Assembly: GCA_002372275.1 (NCBI GenBank)
Contig: DFFP01000036.1
Location: forward strand, 1 to 40,483
DNA length: 40,483 nt
Reading direction: 5' to 3'
Source: Alphaproteobacteria bacterium UBA3773
GTDB lineage: Bacteria; Pseudomonadota; Alphaproteobacteria; RF32; CAG-239
The notes under the pieces were generated by a model, which saw only the letters and a program-made list of their open reading frames with translations, ran no database searches and was not told where the DNA came from. Each line of letters starts with the position of its first letter. Within the stretch, counting starts at the first letter, position 1. A program made the position numbers and the translations under genes. Shown here one piece after another: positions 1-8,952 of the stretch.

Positions 1-27
1 GCCAAAGCGCGGGCGATTAAAGGTTAG

Positions 28-71
28 ATCCCTTGACGAGGTGACGCTTGCGCGCACCTCGAGGGATGACA
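28..71. repeat. RPE-like palindromic repeat
   Basis: ATCCCT-TGA-CGAGGTG (28-43) pairs with CACCTCGAGGGAT (55-67), with a 3-nt bulge, and is followed by GACA. The same layout, an imperfect hairpin ending in ...GGGATGACA or ...GCAATGACGG, recurs at 14715-14830. Such elements resemble the palindromic repeats known from Rickettsia and other Alphaproteobacteria. The family assignment is by appearance only. Confidence 0.5.
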
Positions 72-169
72 GAAAAAAAGAATGGATTGCAATGCATAAT
101 GTGCTCTTAAGTGATTGGTTTTGTTATGTTTTTTTTGGGGATAAACTAGAACTGGATACCTACTAAGCA

Positions 170-202
170 ATAACTAAAAAAATAGTTATGTTGTATTTTT
201 TT
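170..202 (+). terminator. Possible terminator hairpin of an upstream gene
   Basis: ATAACTA (170-176) and TAGTTAT (183-189) form a perfect 7-bp stem around an A-only loop, and a T-rich run follows. If real it would end a plus-strand transcript from outside the window. The stem is all weak pairs except one, so this is tentative. Confidence 0.3.
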
Positions 203-238
203 AAAATTACTTATTTTTTTCTTTTAAAAATTTAGTTA

Positions 239-266
239 TTGATTTAAAACATTACATAAATAAAAT
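239..266 (+). promoter_or_regulatory. Possible sigma70-type promoter for the lipoprotein gene
   Basis: TTGATT (239-244), a 16-bp spacer and TAAAAT (261-266) lie just upstream of the lipoprotein gene. The surrounding DNA is very AT-rich, so a chance match is possible. A GGTGAGG ribosome-binding site follows at about 287-293. Confidence 0.35.
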
Positions 267-298
267 GTATTTAATTTAGATTAGTTGGTGAGGATTTT

Positions 299-895
299 AT
301 GAAAAAGTTATTAATAATCTTATCTATCATATTAACAGGATGTTCTTCTATGAATATGCCTATATTTAGTCAAAAATATAATGAAAAATGTTTAGATATT
401 CAAAGGTTTAAAGTTTTTTATGTTATTGGTGCTAATCATGCTTTAGCGTTTGAATGTAATGATGGGGATCTTTGTTTTACAAATCCTGTTGTTTTATTGA
501 CTCCATTACGTGGTGTGGATTTTTACGATGATATGATGTTTAATATTCCATCATCAAAATGTGCAGTTCAAGATGGTGTTTATAAATATGAAACTCAAAA
601 GAAAGTGATCAAAACTGTACCAAGAATAACTTATGAGTACAAGTATGCTACAAATTCCGAAGAGGAATTAGAAAAACGTATTGATGAAAAAATAGAAGAT
701 ATACGATATGAATGTAAATTATTTTTAACTGAAACCCCAAAATATAATACGGAAGAAAATAGGAAAAAATGTGACTGTTCTATTGATTATTTAATAACTA
801 ATCTAAGTTATGAAAAGATTGATTTATTTAATCAAGAAGTAAAAAAGTCAATGGAAAAAAAATGTGGTAAACTTCCAAATGGTTTTTGGAACTAG
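299..895 (+). CDS. Predicted lipoprotein of unknown function
   Basis: A 198-residue protein with a lipoprotein signal: basic start (MKK), short hydrophobic stretch and lipobox L-T-G-C with the acylated cysteine at residue 15. It is therefore expected to be membrane-anchored on the outer side of the inner membrane or in the outer membrane. The rest is hydrophilic. The C-terminal third has a C...KKCDC...KKC cysteine pattern within charged, probably helical sequence; I have an impression that a CxC-followed-by-helix motif is common in small secreted bacterial proteins but cannot name the family. GGTGAGG lies 6 nt before the ATG. The gene stands alone, is more AT-rich than prfA next to it, and is probably accessory. 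No function can be assigned. Confidence 0.7.
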   Translation: MKKLLIILSIILTGCSSMNMPIFSQKYNEKCLDIQRFKVFYVIGANHALAFECNDGDLCFTNPVVLLTPLRGVDFYDDMMFNIPSSKCAVQDGVYKYETQKKVIKTVPRITYEYKYATNSEEELEKRIDEKIEDIRYECKLFLTETPKYNTEENRKKCDCSIDYLITNLSYEKIDLFNQEVKKSMEKKCGKLPNGFWN

Positions 896-995
896 AAAAC
901 ACATCTTTCATAATACCCTTAAAAGAAAGTAAATAAAAAATGAATCTTGTCGCCTATACTCTTAAGTGACAGATTAAAAGGGGCAGTGAAAATAA

Positions 996-1027
996 AAAAG
1001 AGAGGAAAATATTATTTCCTCTCTTTT
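996..1027 (-). terminator. Rho-independent terminator after prfA
   Basis: A perfect 13-bp stem (996-1008 with 1015-1027, core GAGAGGAAA/TTTCCTCTC) around a 6-nt loop. On the minus strand it is followed by a T-rich run (complement of AATAAAAAA), 17 bp past the prfA stop. It closes the ligA...prfA block. Confidence 0.85.
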
Positions 1028-1043
1028 AATCAAGAAATAATTT

Positions 1044-2114
1044 TTAATTCATTTCGGCCAGGCGTTCGGCTTGATCAGCTTCAACCAAAGCGTCGATAAT
1101 TTCGCCCAAAGCTTCGCCTGAAACAACATCATCTAATTTATAAAGGGTTAAATTGATTCGGTGATCGGTGACGCGGCCTTGAGGATAATTATAGGTGCGA
1201 ATGCGTTCGCTACGGTCACCGCTTCCGACCTGAAGTTTACGCGTTTTCGAATAATCTTCATCAATTTTTTGTTTTTGTGCGTCATAAAGTTTCGCACGCA
1301 AGTGATTCATCGCTTTTTCACGATTTTTGAACTGTGAACGTTCGTCTTGACACTGAACAACAATACCGGTCGGAATATGTGTGATTCGAACGGCAGATTC
1401 TGTTTTGTTAACGTGTTGCCCGCCGGCGCCCGAGGCACGGTAAATATCAATTCGTAAATCAGCCGGATTGATGTAAAGGTCGACTTCTTCAATTTCCGGC
1501 AACACGGCAACCGTTGCCGCCGAAGTATGTACACGCCCCTGTGATTCGGTCACCGGCACACGTTGAACGCGATGAGCGCCCGATTCAAATTTGAGTTTTG
1601 CAAAAACGTCAACGCCTGTGATGCGTGCTGAGGCTTCTTTATAACCGCCGATGCCGTTTTCATTGGCTTCTAAAACCTCAAATTTCCACCCTTGTTTGGC
1701 CGCATAGCGCTGATACATTTCAAATAAAACGGCAGCAAATAAGGCAGCTTCATCACCGCCTGTGCCGGCGCGGACTTCTAAAATCGCATTTTTTTCATCG
1801 TCTTCGGATTTCGGTAAAAGAGCGACCTTGATCCTGCGTTCCATTTCAGGCATTTGAGCTTTTAATTCTTGATATTCGGCCTGAGCCATATCACGCATTT
1901 CTTTATCTAAACTTTCATCACCGGCCATTTCTAAAGCATCATTCATATTTTGAGTAAAAGTCTGATACTTTTTAATTGTTTCAACAATCGGGGAAAGTGT
2001 TGAAAATTCTTTATTTAATTTCACAAGATCTTCCGGTGATGATGTGCTTGTCAAAAGGGCACTGACTTCTTCATAACGGCTGACAATTTGGCTGAGTGTA
2101 TCATTAAAATTCAT
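1044..2114 (-). CDS. prfA: Peptide chain release factor 1 (RF1)
   Basis: RF1 reads UAA and UAG stop codons in the ribosomal A site and triggers release of the finished protein. The 356-residue length is normal. The GGQ hydrolysis motif is at residues 231-233 in the usual GSGAGGQHVN setting. The codon-recognition tripeptide is P-V-T at 187-189, the P-x-T form of RF1; RF2 has SPF. The ATG lies inside the 3' end of hisS (11-bp overlap), so translation is probably coupled. prmC, the methylase that modifies the GGQ glutamine and often follows prfA, is not here: a strong terminator follows instead. Identification is secure. Confidence 0.97.
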   Translation of the reverse strand: MNFNDTLSQIVSRYEEVSALLTSTSSPEDLVKLNKEFSTLSPIVETIKKYQTFTQNMNDALEMAGDESLDKEMRDMAQAEYQELKAQMPEMERRIKVALLPKSEDDEKNAILEVRAGTGGDEAALFAAVLFEMYQRYAAKQGWKFEVLEANENGIGGYKEASARITGVDVFAKLKFESGAHRVQRVPVTESQGRVHTSAATVAVLPEIEEVDLYINPADLRIDIYRASGAGGQHVNKTESAVRITHIPTGIVVQCQDERSQFKNREKAMNHLRAKLYDAQKQKIDEDYSKTRKLQVGSGDRSERIRTYNYPQGRVTDHRINLTLYKLDDVVSGEALGEIIDALVEADQAERLAEMN

Positions 2115-3348
2115 TTTTAATTTCCTCTTTAAGCTTTGAGATTAAAACCTCTTTTTGATTGCCGGAATCTAGGTTTTTAAGTGTGACAACGCCTTTTTGA
2201 AGTTCTTCCGAGCCGATAATGACGGCTTGACAAGCATTAGCCTTATTTGCCTTCATTATGCGTTTTTTAAAGTTTCCGCTGTAAAAATGTTCAACATAGC
2301 AGCCTTCGTTTCTTAAATCATAAGCAATTTTTAAGGCTTCATCTTTGGTATCATCACCGACTTCAATCACGGCAATCGGGCGTTTGCGTTTGATATCTTC
2401 TTTTAAGAGCATCGATAATCTTTCAACACCGCAAGCCCAGCCGATTCCGGAAACCTTTCCGCCCCCCATTTCTTCAACCAAACCGTCGTATCTGCCTCCG
2501 GCCAAAACCGTTCCTTGCGCGCCGAGTTGAGAAGTGGTGAGCTCAAAAACCGTGTGGCAATAATAATCAAGCCCGCGAACCAAACGATTGTTGACCTTAT
2601 AAGGAATACCGAGCAAATCAAGGCCTTTTAAGACAGCTTGGAAAAATGATTTTGAAGATTCATTTAAGCTGTCTTGATATAACGGGGCACCGATGAGCGC
2701 TTTTTGATCACGTTCATCTTTTGAATCTAACACACGCAAAGGATTTTTTTCTAAACGTTCTTGGCTCTCGGTCGAGAGTTCATTGATATGTTCTTTCAAA
2801 TAAGAAATAAGCTTTGCACGATAGGCATCACGGCTTTCTTTATCACCGAGTGAGTTGATTTCAACCGTGATATCGCCATCAAGACCGAGCTCTTTTAAAA
2901 AGCTGTATGCCATGGAAATCATGTCGATATCGGCTTCAGGTGTTTCAACCCCGAGCATTTCAACACCGAATTGGGTAAACTGACGCTGACGGCCTTTTTG
3001 CGGACGCTCATAACGAAACATCGGGCCGGCATAATAAAATTTGACCGGAACACTTGATAAAAGCCCGTTGGAAACAAAGGCTCTGACCACGCCTGCCGTT
3101 CCCTCGGGGCGAAGCGTTAAGCTTTCACCGCCTTTATCTTCAAAGGTGTACATTTCTTTTGTGACAATATCGGAAGTATCTCCGAGATTGCGGGCAAAGA
3201 CTTCGGTAAACTCAAAAATCGGTGTTTCGATTTCTTCAAACCCATAACGTTCAACAACGTTTGAGGCTGTTTGAATCACTTTTTTTGTTTTTCTTTTGTT
3301 GTCACCGTATAAATCGTATGTACCGCGAACATTTTGTATTTTTGACAT
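2104..3348 (-). CDS. hisS: Histidyl-tRNA synthetase
   Basis: This class II synthetase charges tRNA-His with histidine. Visible signatures are motif 2 (FRYERPQKGRQRQF), the histidine-specific LVRGLDYYCHTVFE, and the glycine-rich GGRYDGL before motif 3; the C-terminal 90 or so residues look like the anticodon-binding domain. The frame extends to a TTG at 3354, but the ATG at 3348 (414 residues) is preferred because AAAGGA sits at a proper distance before it. The gene overlaps prfA by 11 bp and follows the rodZ-like gene after a hairpin. Order rodZ-hisS-prfA fits alphaproteobacterial chromosomes, where ispG often lies between the first two; it is absent here. Confidence 0.96.
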   Translation of the reverse strand: MSKIQNVRGTYDLYGDNKRKTKKVIQTASNVVERYGFEEIETPIFEFTEVFARNLGDTSDIVTKEMYTFEDKGGESLTLRPEGTAGVVRAFVSNGLLSSVPVKFYYAGPMFRYERPQKGRQRQFTQFGVEMLGVETPEADIDMISMAYSFLKELGLDGDITVEINSLGDKESRDAYRAKLISYLKEHINELSTESQERLEKNPLRVLDSKDERDQKALIGAPLYQDSLNESSKSFFQAVLKGLDLLGIPYKVNNRLVRGLDYYCHTVFELTTSQLGAQGTVLAGGRYDGLVEEMGGGKVSGIGWACGVERLSMLLKEDIKRKRPIAVIEVGDDTKDEALKIAYDLRNEGCYVEHFYSGNFKKRIMKANKANACQAVIIGSEELQKGVVTLKNLDSGNQKEVLISKLKEEIKNEF

Positions 3349-3369
3349 TTTCAATTTTCCTTTGAATAA

Positions 3370-3409
3370 AAAAGAACGGAAAGCTTTCTCAGATGCTCTC
3401 CGATCTTTT
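3370..3409 (-). terminator. Intercistronic hairpin between rodZ-like gene and hisS
   Basis: AAAAGAACGGAAAGC (3370-3384) and GCTCTCCGATCTTTT (3395-3409) form a 15-position stem with two mismatches. On the minus strand it lies between the rodZ-like stop and the hisS ribosome-binding site and runs into a short T-rich tract. It may terminate or attenuate read-through into hisS. Confidence 0.6.
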
Positions 3410-3421
3410 AATTTTTTCTTT

Positions 3422-4330
3422 CTAATGCTTTAAGATGGGATCTAATTCAATACCGGTTTGTTTTTGAGGTGTGGCAACTTTTGTTAAGACATCATCAATA
3501 TACATATCAACGTTAAAGTATTTACCGACCGATAAAATCAGGCCTTTTTCAGAAGGGATGGTATATTCAAAACCTTTTTGAAAAATACCTGAGATATAGA
3601 CTTTATTGTTATCTTTGACCTCAAGCCATGACTCACCTTTGAATTTTAAGACCATTTTCTTAAAATCCTCTTTTTGAGCTGTTTCTTCGACGTAATTTCC
3701 GTCAACAACATTTATTTGTGATTGTTCATTTTGTGAAGGTTCCGGATTTTGATTTTCGTTTTCCTCCGGCGTTTTTTCATCTTCAGATTGTTCTTCCTCT
3801 GAAAGTGAAACATCTTCTGTTGCCGGAATAATTTCAACAACAGATGTTTCTTCTTTTATATCAGGAGTATTTTCTTTTGAATTCGTGACAAAATGTATCG
3901 TAAGATATATTCCGTACAGAACTATAAGACCAATCAAACAAAAAACGATATGACGAATATTGGGAATAGTTTCTTTTGTGTGTTTTGTGACAATGGGTTG
4001 AGGCTTTTGTTCATTTTTCGACAAAGCCTGATTTTTATATATTTGCACAATGCGATCCGGATTGAGACCGAGATAGGTGGCGTATGAACGGACAAAACCG
4101 ATTCCGTAAGGAACAGGGTGAAGCGTTTTATAATCATCTGACTCAATGGCGGTGAGATAAATTTTGCGAATACACAAAGCTTCAGAAACGGTTTCAATCG
4201 ATTTCTTTTGTTTCATGCGTGTGTATTTTAAAAACATTCCGACCGTTGCAGCTTCTTCTGCCGTTTGAATATCATTTTTTTGTTCCGGTTGATCTTTTTG
4301 TTCAGTTTCTATTTTTGTTTCGTTTTCCAC
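3422..4330 (-). CDS. rodZ: RodZ-like transmembrane helix-turn-helix protein
   Basis: RodZ links the MreB cytoskeleton to the cell-wall elongation machinery. The layout matches: a cytoplasmic Cro-type helix-turn-helix domain (about residues 30-98, containing GMFLKYTRMKQKKSIETVSE and the GFVRSYATYLGL end typical of RodZ), one membrane helix (about 125-148), an acidic Glu/Ser/Pro-rich periplasmic linker, and a small C-terminal beta domain (about 223-290, ending VDMYIDDVLTKV). The frame is open to an ATG at 4381, but the GTG at 4330 has AAAGGA 7 nt upstream while the ATG has no such site; 302 residues result. It lies in the same run as ptsP and hisS. The linker is the least conserved part, as expected. 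Confidence 0.82.
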   Translation of the reverse strand: MENETKIETEQKDQPEQKNDIQTAEEAATVGMFLKYTRMKQKKSIETVSEALCIRKIYLTAIESDDYKTLHPVPYGIGFVRSYATYLGLNPDRIVQIYKNQALSKNEQKPQPIVTKHTKETIPNIRHIVFCLIGLIVLYGIYLTIHFVTNSKENTPDIKEETSVVEIIPATEDVSLSEEEQSEDEKTPEENENQNPEPSQNEQSQINVVDGNYVEETAQKEDFKKMVLKFKGESWLEVKDNNKVYISGIFQKGFEYTIPSEKGLILSVGKYFNVDMYIDDVLTKVATPQKQTGIELDPILKH

Positions 4331-4387
4331 ATTCTTATCCTTTAATTTCAAATCAATTTTTGTTTGTGCATTAAAGCACATTTTATT

Positions 4388-6604
4388 TTAAATTGCAATA
4401 CCGTGATCGTGTGCATAAGATATTAATTGGGGGCGTAATGTACGCCGATCGGATTTCAAAAGCGTTTTAAGATAATCTTTGAGTTCTTTTGTGCAAGCAC
4501 TTCGAACCAGTTTTTTGATTTGCGCAAACGAAGATCCGGCACACGAAAAATTCTTAAATCCGAGCCCAATTAAGGCCATCGCTTCAATCGGAACGCTTGC
4601 CATTTCACCACAAACGGAACACATCACGTGATGTTTTTCTGCCTTTTCTTTAATGGTTTTTAACACATTTAAAAAAGGTGCCGATAAAACATCATAGCGG
4701 TTGAAAAGGCGAGGGTTTGTTCGGTCGCAAGCAAAAATAAATTGTGCTAAATCGTTGGTGCCGATTGAAATAAAATCGGCCCCTTTTAAAATTTCATCCA
4801 GTTCAAAAATAACAGACGGCACCTCAATCATTAAACCGATATGAAGTTTGAGGGGAACCGATATATGAAGGGCTTTTTGCTTTTGATATTCTAAAAGGAG
4901 CGTTTCTTTGGCCTCAATAAATTCGTTAAAGCTTGAAATCATCGGAAACATGACATAAAGCTCTTGGCCAGCGGCAGCTTCTAAAAAGGCACGCATTTGA
5001 CTGCGCAGCAGGGCGCGTCTGTCAAGCGTGATACGAATAGAGCGCCAACCGATGGCCGGATTTTCTTCTTCCATTTTTCCCCAATAAGGAAGGAGTTTAT
5101 CGGATCCGACATCAAGACTTCGAAAAATAACGGGTTTTCCTGCAGCCTTATCTAAAACCTTTTGATATATGCGTTTTTGCTCTTTAACACTTGGCAGGCT
5201 TTCGGAGGCCATAAAAGCAATTTCTGTTCGATAAAGTCCGATTTCATCGCAATTAGAAGGTTCAATATATTCCAAATCAAAATCAAGCCCGACATTCAGA
5301 CCGAGATTGATTTTAACACGGTCTTTTGTTTTCGATTTTTGATTGCTTAACGTTTTGAGTTCATGTCGCCACCCTGACATTTTTTGTTGCTCAAGCAAAA
5401 ATTTTTGACGCATTTCAGGGGTTGGGTTCACATAAACATAACCTTCCATTCCGTCAACAGCAATAATTTCGCCGTCTTTAATATCGTTATATAAACCTTT
5501 CAGTTTTGCAATAACGGGAATATTAAGGGCTTTAGCCACAATTGCCACGTGCATGGTAGATGTTCCGTCTTCTAAAATCAGAGCTCTGATTCTTTTATAG
5601 TCGTAGTCCATTAAATCGGCAGGTCCCATCGTTTGGGCAATTAAGATAATATCTTGATATAACGGACAGCTGCCGCGTGCTTCGCCGCTTAAATAAGAGC
5701 GCAGGCGATCTGAAATATATCTTAAATCTTCCGCACGCTCTTTCAGATAAATGTCGGGAGAACTTAAGAGTTTTTCTTGCATTTCTTGACATGTTTTTTC
5801 GACGGCAGCCTCAGCACTTAAACCTGTTTCGATGTGTGCTCTGATTTTTTTATACCAGCCTTTATCTTCGGCGAGCATTTTATATGTTTCTAAAATTTCG
5901 GTATGTTCGCCGATATTGTTTTTTTCAAATTTAAGTGTTTGGTTAAAATCTTCAATCATTTCAGCTCGAGCGGTTTCAAGCAACGTCAGTTCTGTTTGAA
6001 TGTTGTTTGCAAACATATTTTGAATCGTGCGCCTGCGGTGGTGCACAACAGCCGAGCCGACACCGTATCCTTTATTTAAACTCGTGCCTTTTAATCTGTC
6101 TTTTAAGTTGATACCGCGCGATTTGGCAAATTGGCGTTTATAAAGAGATATTTCTTCAAGAGACAAGATACTCGTTAAAAACATGGCTGTTGTTTTTAAG
6201 TTTTCAAGTTCTTGATTTGAAAAAGAATGCTTTTGCGCAAAATTTAAGATTAAAACGCCGATGACCTTATCCCATAAAACAAGCGGTGCGCCGATCACAC
6301 TTTGATTTGAAGCATCCATATTTGTTTGAGATAAAATATTGGATTGCGACGTGATTTCACCGATTAAACCTTCGCCGAAACGAATTGTTCTTTCATCTTC
6401 TTTCGGTTCAAAATTAAAGCCGGAAAAAAATTCAAGATAATTATCATCAATGGAGAGATAAGTTACGCAAGATGAGGCTTCAAAAAACACACTGATATCT
6501 TTCATCATTTCAAAAAGTTTTTGCTCGGTGGAAAGCTTTTTAGACATATGATGCTGAATGTTCTGCAAGAGGGATACAACATCTGATGTGTGTGTTTTTT
6601 CCAT
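4388..6604 (-). CDS. ptsP: Nitrogen-PTS enzyme I (EI-Ntr, PtsP)
   Basis: PtsP takes phosphate from phosphoenolpyruvate and passes it to NPr and EIIA-Ntr, a regulatory relay rather than sugar uptake. An N-terminal GAF domain (about 30-165) separates it from sugar-PTS EI. The phosphorylated histidine is H352 in GTSTMHVAIVAK. The PEP-binding C-terminal barrel shows YRTEIAF, FRSLDVGSDK, ENPAIGWRSIR, ISIGTNDLAQF and CGEMA with the acid/base cysteine near 665. The upstream ATG at 6670 lacks a ribosome-binding site; the ATG at 6604 has AAGG 8 nt before it and gives 738 residues, close to E. coli PtsP. ptsO and ptsN are not in the window. Confidence 0.93.
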   Translation of the reverse strand: MEKTHTSDVVSLLQNIQHHMSKKLSTEQKLFEMMKDISVFFEASSCVTYLSIDDNYLEFFSGFNFEPKEDERTIRFGEGLIGEITSQSNILSQTNMDASNQSVIGAPLVLWDKVIGVLILNFAQKHSFSNQELENLKTTAMFLTSILSLEEISLYKRQFAKSRGINLKDRLKGTSLNKGYGVGSAVVHHRRRTIQNMFANNIQTELTLLETARAEMIEDFNQTLKFEKNNIGEHTEILETYKMLAEDKGWYKKIRAHIETGLSAEAAVEKTCQEMQEKLLSSPDIYLKERAEDLRYISDRLRSYLSGEARGSCPLYQDIILIAQTMGPADLMDYDYKRIRALILEDGTSTMHVAIVAKALNIPVIAKLKGLYNDIKDGEIIAVDGMEGYVYVNPTPEMRQKFLLEQQKMSGWRHELKTLSNQKSKTKDRVKINLGLNVGLDFDLEYIEPSNCDEIGLYRTEIAFMASESLPSVKEQKRIYQKVLDKAAGKPVIFRSLDVGSDKLLPYWGKMEEENPAIGWRSIRITLDRRALLRSQMRAFLEAAAGQELYVMFPMISSFNEFIEAKETLLLEYQKQKALHISVPLKLHIGLMIEVPSVIFELDEILKGADFISIGTNDLAQFIFACDRTNPRLFNRYDVLSAPFLNVLKTIKEKAEKHHVMCSVCGEMASVPIEAMALIGLGFKNFSCAGSSFAQIKKLVRSACTKELKDYLKTLLKSDRRTLRPQLISYAHDHGIAI

Positions 6605-6714
6605 AAAAAAAGCCTTAAAAATAAATTTTTTTCTTTTTTGAAATATACAATGTATCTTTTGTTTCATCAAGTGAATTTAAAAAAGAATCTTCAAGATATT
6701 TGAAAAGAATTATA

Positions 6715-8805
6715 TTATATGGTTTTCAATAAACTTGAAAACTCATTTTCTGAAATCGTTGGAACGCCAAGCTCGGCGGCTTTTTGAGCCTTTGATCCGG
6801 CGTCAACGCCTAAAACAACATAGTCTGTGTTTTTGGAAACACTGCCTGCCACTTTGGCGCCGGCTTTGAGCGCTATTGCTTTAGCCTCGGCTCTGGTTAA
6901 ATGCTCCAAAGTGCCGGTAAATACAACCGTTTTTCCCGAGAGTTTTGAATTTTCATTTGTTTCATTTTCAAATTTTTGAATTGATACATATCTTAAAATG
7001 TTTTCAATGGTTTTGATGTTGTGCGGTTCTTTGAAAAATTCCACAATATCTTTTTTCATAGCATCCCCGATACCGTCGATGTTTAAAAGTTTTTCGGTAT
7101 CATCGTTTTGCATTGCTGTTTGAAAAGAGGTAAAACTGCCAAAATGCTTGGCAATAAGTAAAGCGGTGGAAACACCAACACCTCGGATGCCCAAAGCATA
7201 AATAAAGCGGGGCAGGGTGATATTGGATTTTTCTTTGATAGCCTTAAAAAGTTTTTGAACGGATTTTATGCCCCATCCTTCCTCATTTTCTAAATGAATT
7301 CCGTTTGAGAGCGAAAATAAATCATCACCGCCGTTTCTTTGCTCTAGGGTAAAAATATCATCAGGGGTTTTGATGTATTCTTTTTTATAAAAATCTTCGA
7401 TATTTTTATCACCCATTCCCTCAATATCAAAAGCTTCTTTCGAAACAAAATGTTTGAGGCGCTCAATGGCTTGAGCAGGGCACGATAAACCGCCCGTGCA
7501 ACGTCTGACGGCTTCATCTTCTTCTCTTAAGGCATGCGCACCGCATTCGGGGCAAAAAACAGGAAATTCGAAAGGTTTTGAAGAAGGTTCTCGTTTTTCT
7601 TTTAAGACTCCCGTGACTTGCGGAATCACATCACCTGCGCGCTGAACCGTGACATAATCACCGATGCGGATATCTTTGCGTTTAATTTCATCTTCGTTGT
7701 GGAGTGTGGCATGCGAAACGATGACACCGCCGATATTCACAGGTTCTAAATCAGCAACCGGCGTTAAAGCCCCTGTTCGCCCGACTTGAACACGAATGTT
7801 TTCGACTTTGGTAATGGCAACCTCCGGCGGAAATTTATGTGCAATAGCCCATCTGGGGGTTCGTGTTAAAAAGCCAAGTCTGTTTTGAAGCTCTAAGGAG
7901 TTGACCTTATAAACGATTCCGTCGATGTCATAAGGCAAGTCCGCACGCGTTTGTTGTAAGGCGCGAAAGCTTTGAATAATTTCATCTTCGTTTTTGCAAA
8001 TTTTGTTATAAGGGTTGACCGGAAATCCCCATTTTTGAACGATTTTTAAAAATTCTTCCTGCGTTTTCCAAAATACGTTTGAAACTTCACCCCATGTGTA
8101 AACAAGCAAGCTTAAATTTCTTTCTTTAGTTACATTCGGGTCAAGTTGACGAAGTGAGCCGGCGGCGGCATTACGCGGATTGGCAAAAACTTTTTTGTTT
8201 TCAAGTTTATTTTTTTCGTTTAAGGCAAAAAAATCAGCCTTTGACATATAAACTTCGCCGCGCAATTCCATGATTTTCGGAAAATCAGGGGCAGAAATAA
8301 CATGAGGCAAGCCTCGAATGGTTTTAATGTTTTCTGTGATGTCCTCGCCTGTTTTGCCGTCTCCTCTGGTGGAGGCTGAAACTAAAATCCCGTTTTCATA
8401 TCTGGCATTGAACGATAAGCCGTCCATTTTCGGCTCGGAAGTAAACTCAATTTCGGAAGAAATATTCAAAAAACGCCTGATTGAAGCCACAAATTCATGA
8501 ACTTCATTATCTGAAAAAATATCGCCAAGCGAGAGCATCGGAACTTTTAGCTCAATTTTTTTAAATTCGCTTACAAGCGGTGCTCCCACTTTTTTAGACG
8601 GACTGTCTTGCCTTATGAGTAAAGGAAATTTTTTCTCGAGTAATTCATTTCGCTTTTTTAAAGCATCATATTCGGCATCCGTTAAATAGGGATCATCTTG
8701 TTGATAGTATGCCACGTCGGCTTTGGCCATTTCGCTGGCAATATATGCGAGCTCGTCTTTTGCCTCGTTTTCTGTAATGAAATTGATGTCTTTGAAGTTT
8801 TGCAT
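6715..8805 (-). CDS. ligA: NAD-dependent DNA ligase LigA
   Basis: LigA seals nicks during replication and repair using NAD+. The 696 residues show the Ia domain (YYQQDDPYLTDAEYD), the adenylated lysine K126 in KMDG, the NTase motifs, an OB fold (VGRTGALTPVADLEPV), a four-cysteine zinc finger (CPEC...C...C), helix-hairpin-helix repeats (ALGIRGVGVSTA, LLNIDGIGDAM) and a C-terminal BRCT domain (about 620-696). All parts are present. It is the first gene of the minus-strand block, preceded by a plausible promoter at 8853-8882. No clear ribosome-binding site is visible before the ATG, but the N-terminus aligns with the family. Confidence 0.96.
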   Translation of the reverse strand: MQNFKDINFITENEAKDELAYIASEMAKADVAYYQQDDPYLTDAEYDALKKRNELLEKKFPLLIRQDSPSKKVGAPLVSEFKKIELKVPMLSLGDIFSDNEVHEFVASIRRFLNISSEIEFTSEPKMDGLSFNARYENGILVSASTRGDGKTGEDITENIKTIRGLPHVISAPDFPKIMELRGEVYMSKADFFALNEKNKLENKKVFANPRNAAAGSLRQLDPNVTKERNLSLLVYTWGEVSNVFWKTQEEFLKIVQKWGFPVNPYNKICKNEDEIIQSFRALQQTRADLPYDIDGIVYKVNSLELQNRLGFLTRTPRWAIAHKFPPEVAITKVENIRVQVGRTGALTPVADLEPVNIGGVIVSHATLHNEDEIKRKDIRIGDYVTVQRAGDVIPQVTGVLKEKREPSSKPFEFPVFCPECGAHALREEDEAVRRCTGGLSCPAQAIERLKHFVSKEAFDIEGMGDKNIEDFYKKEYIKTPDDIFTLEQRNGGDDLFSLSNGIHLENEEGWGIKSVQKLFKAIKEKSNITLPRFIYALGIRGVGVSTALLIAKHFGSFTSFQTAMQNDDTEKLLNIDGIGDAMKKDIVEFFKEPHNIKTIENILRYVSIQKFENETNENSKLSGKTVVFTGTLEHLTRAEAKAIALKAGAKVAGSVSKNTDYVVLGVDAGSKAQKAAELGVPTISENEFSSLLKTI

Positions 8806-8852
8806 GAAATCAATATATAAGCTTTAAAAAAAAATGCTACGAGAAAAGGTAA

Positions 8853-8882
8853 GTTATAAAAAGTTTTATTTTTTCTTGACAA
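8853..8882 (-). promoter_or_regulatory. Possible ligA promoter
   Basis: On the minus strand TTGTCA (8877-8882), an 18-bp spacer and TATAAC (8853-8858) precede ligA. Its -35 box overlaps that of the divergent promoter at 8876-8904, so the two promoters may compete for polymerase. Confidence 0.5.
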
Positions 8883-8904
8883 AATTTTTTATCTGTCTTA
8901 TATT
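8876..8904 (+). promoter_or_regulatory. Near-consensus sigma70-type promoter
   Basis: TTGACA (8876-8881), exactly 17 bp, then TATATT (8899-8904), about 48 bp before the ATG at 8953. It is one of the two best promoter matches in the window and points at the unrecognised gene 8953-9705. Confidence 0.75.
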
Positions 8905-8952
8905 ACAAAGACTTTCATAAGCTATTTTGTTTAACAATTAATATACACATTT

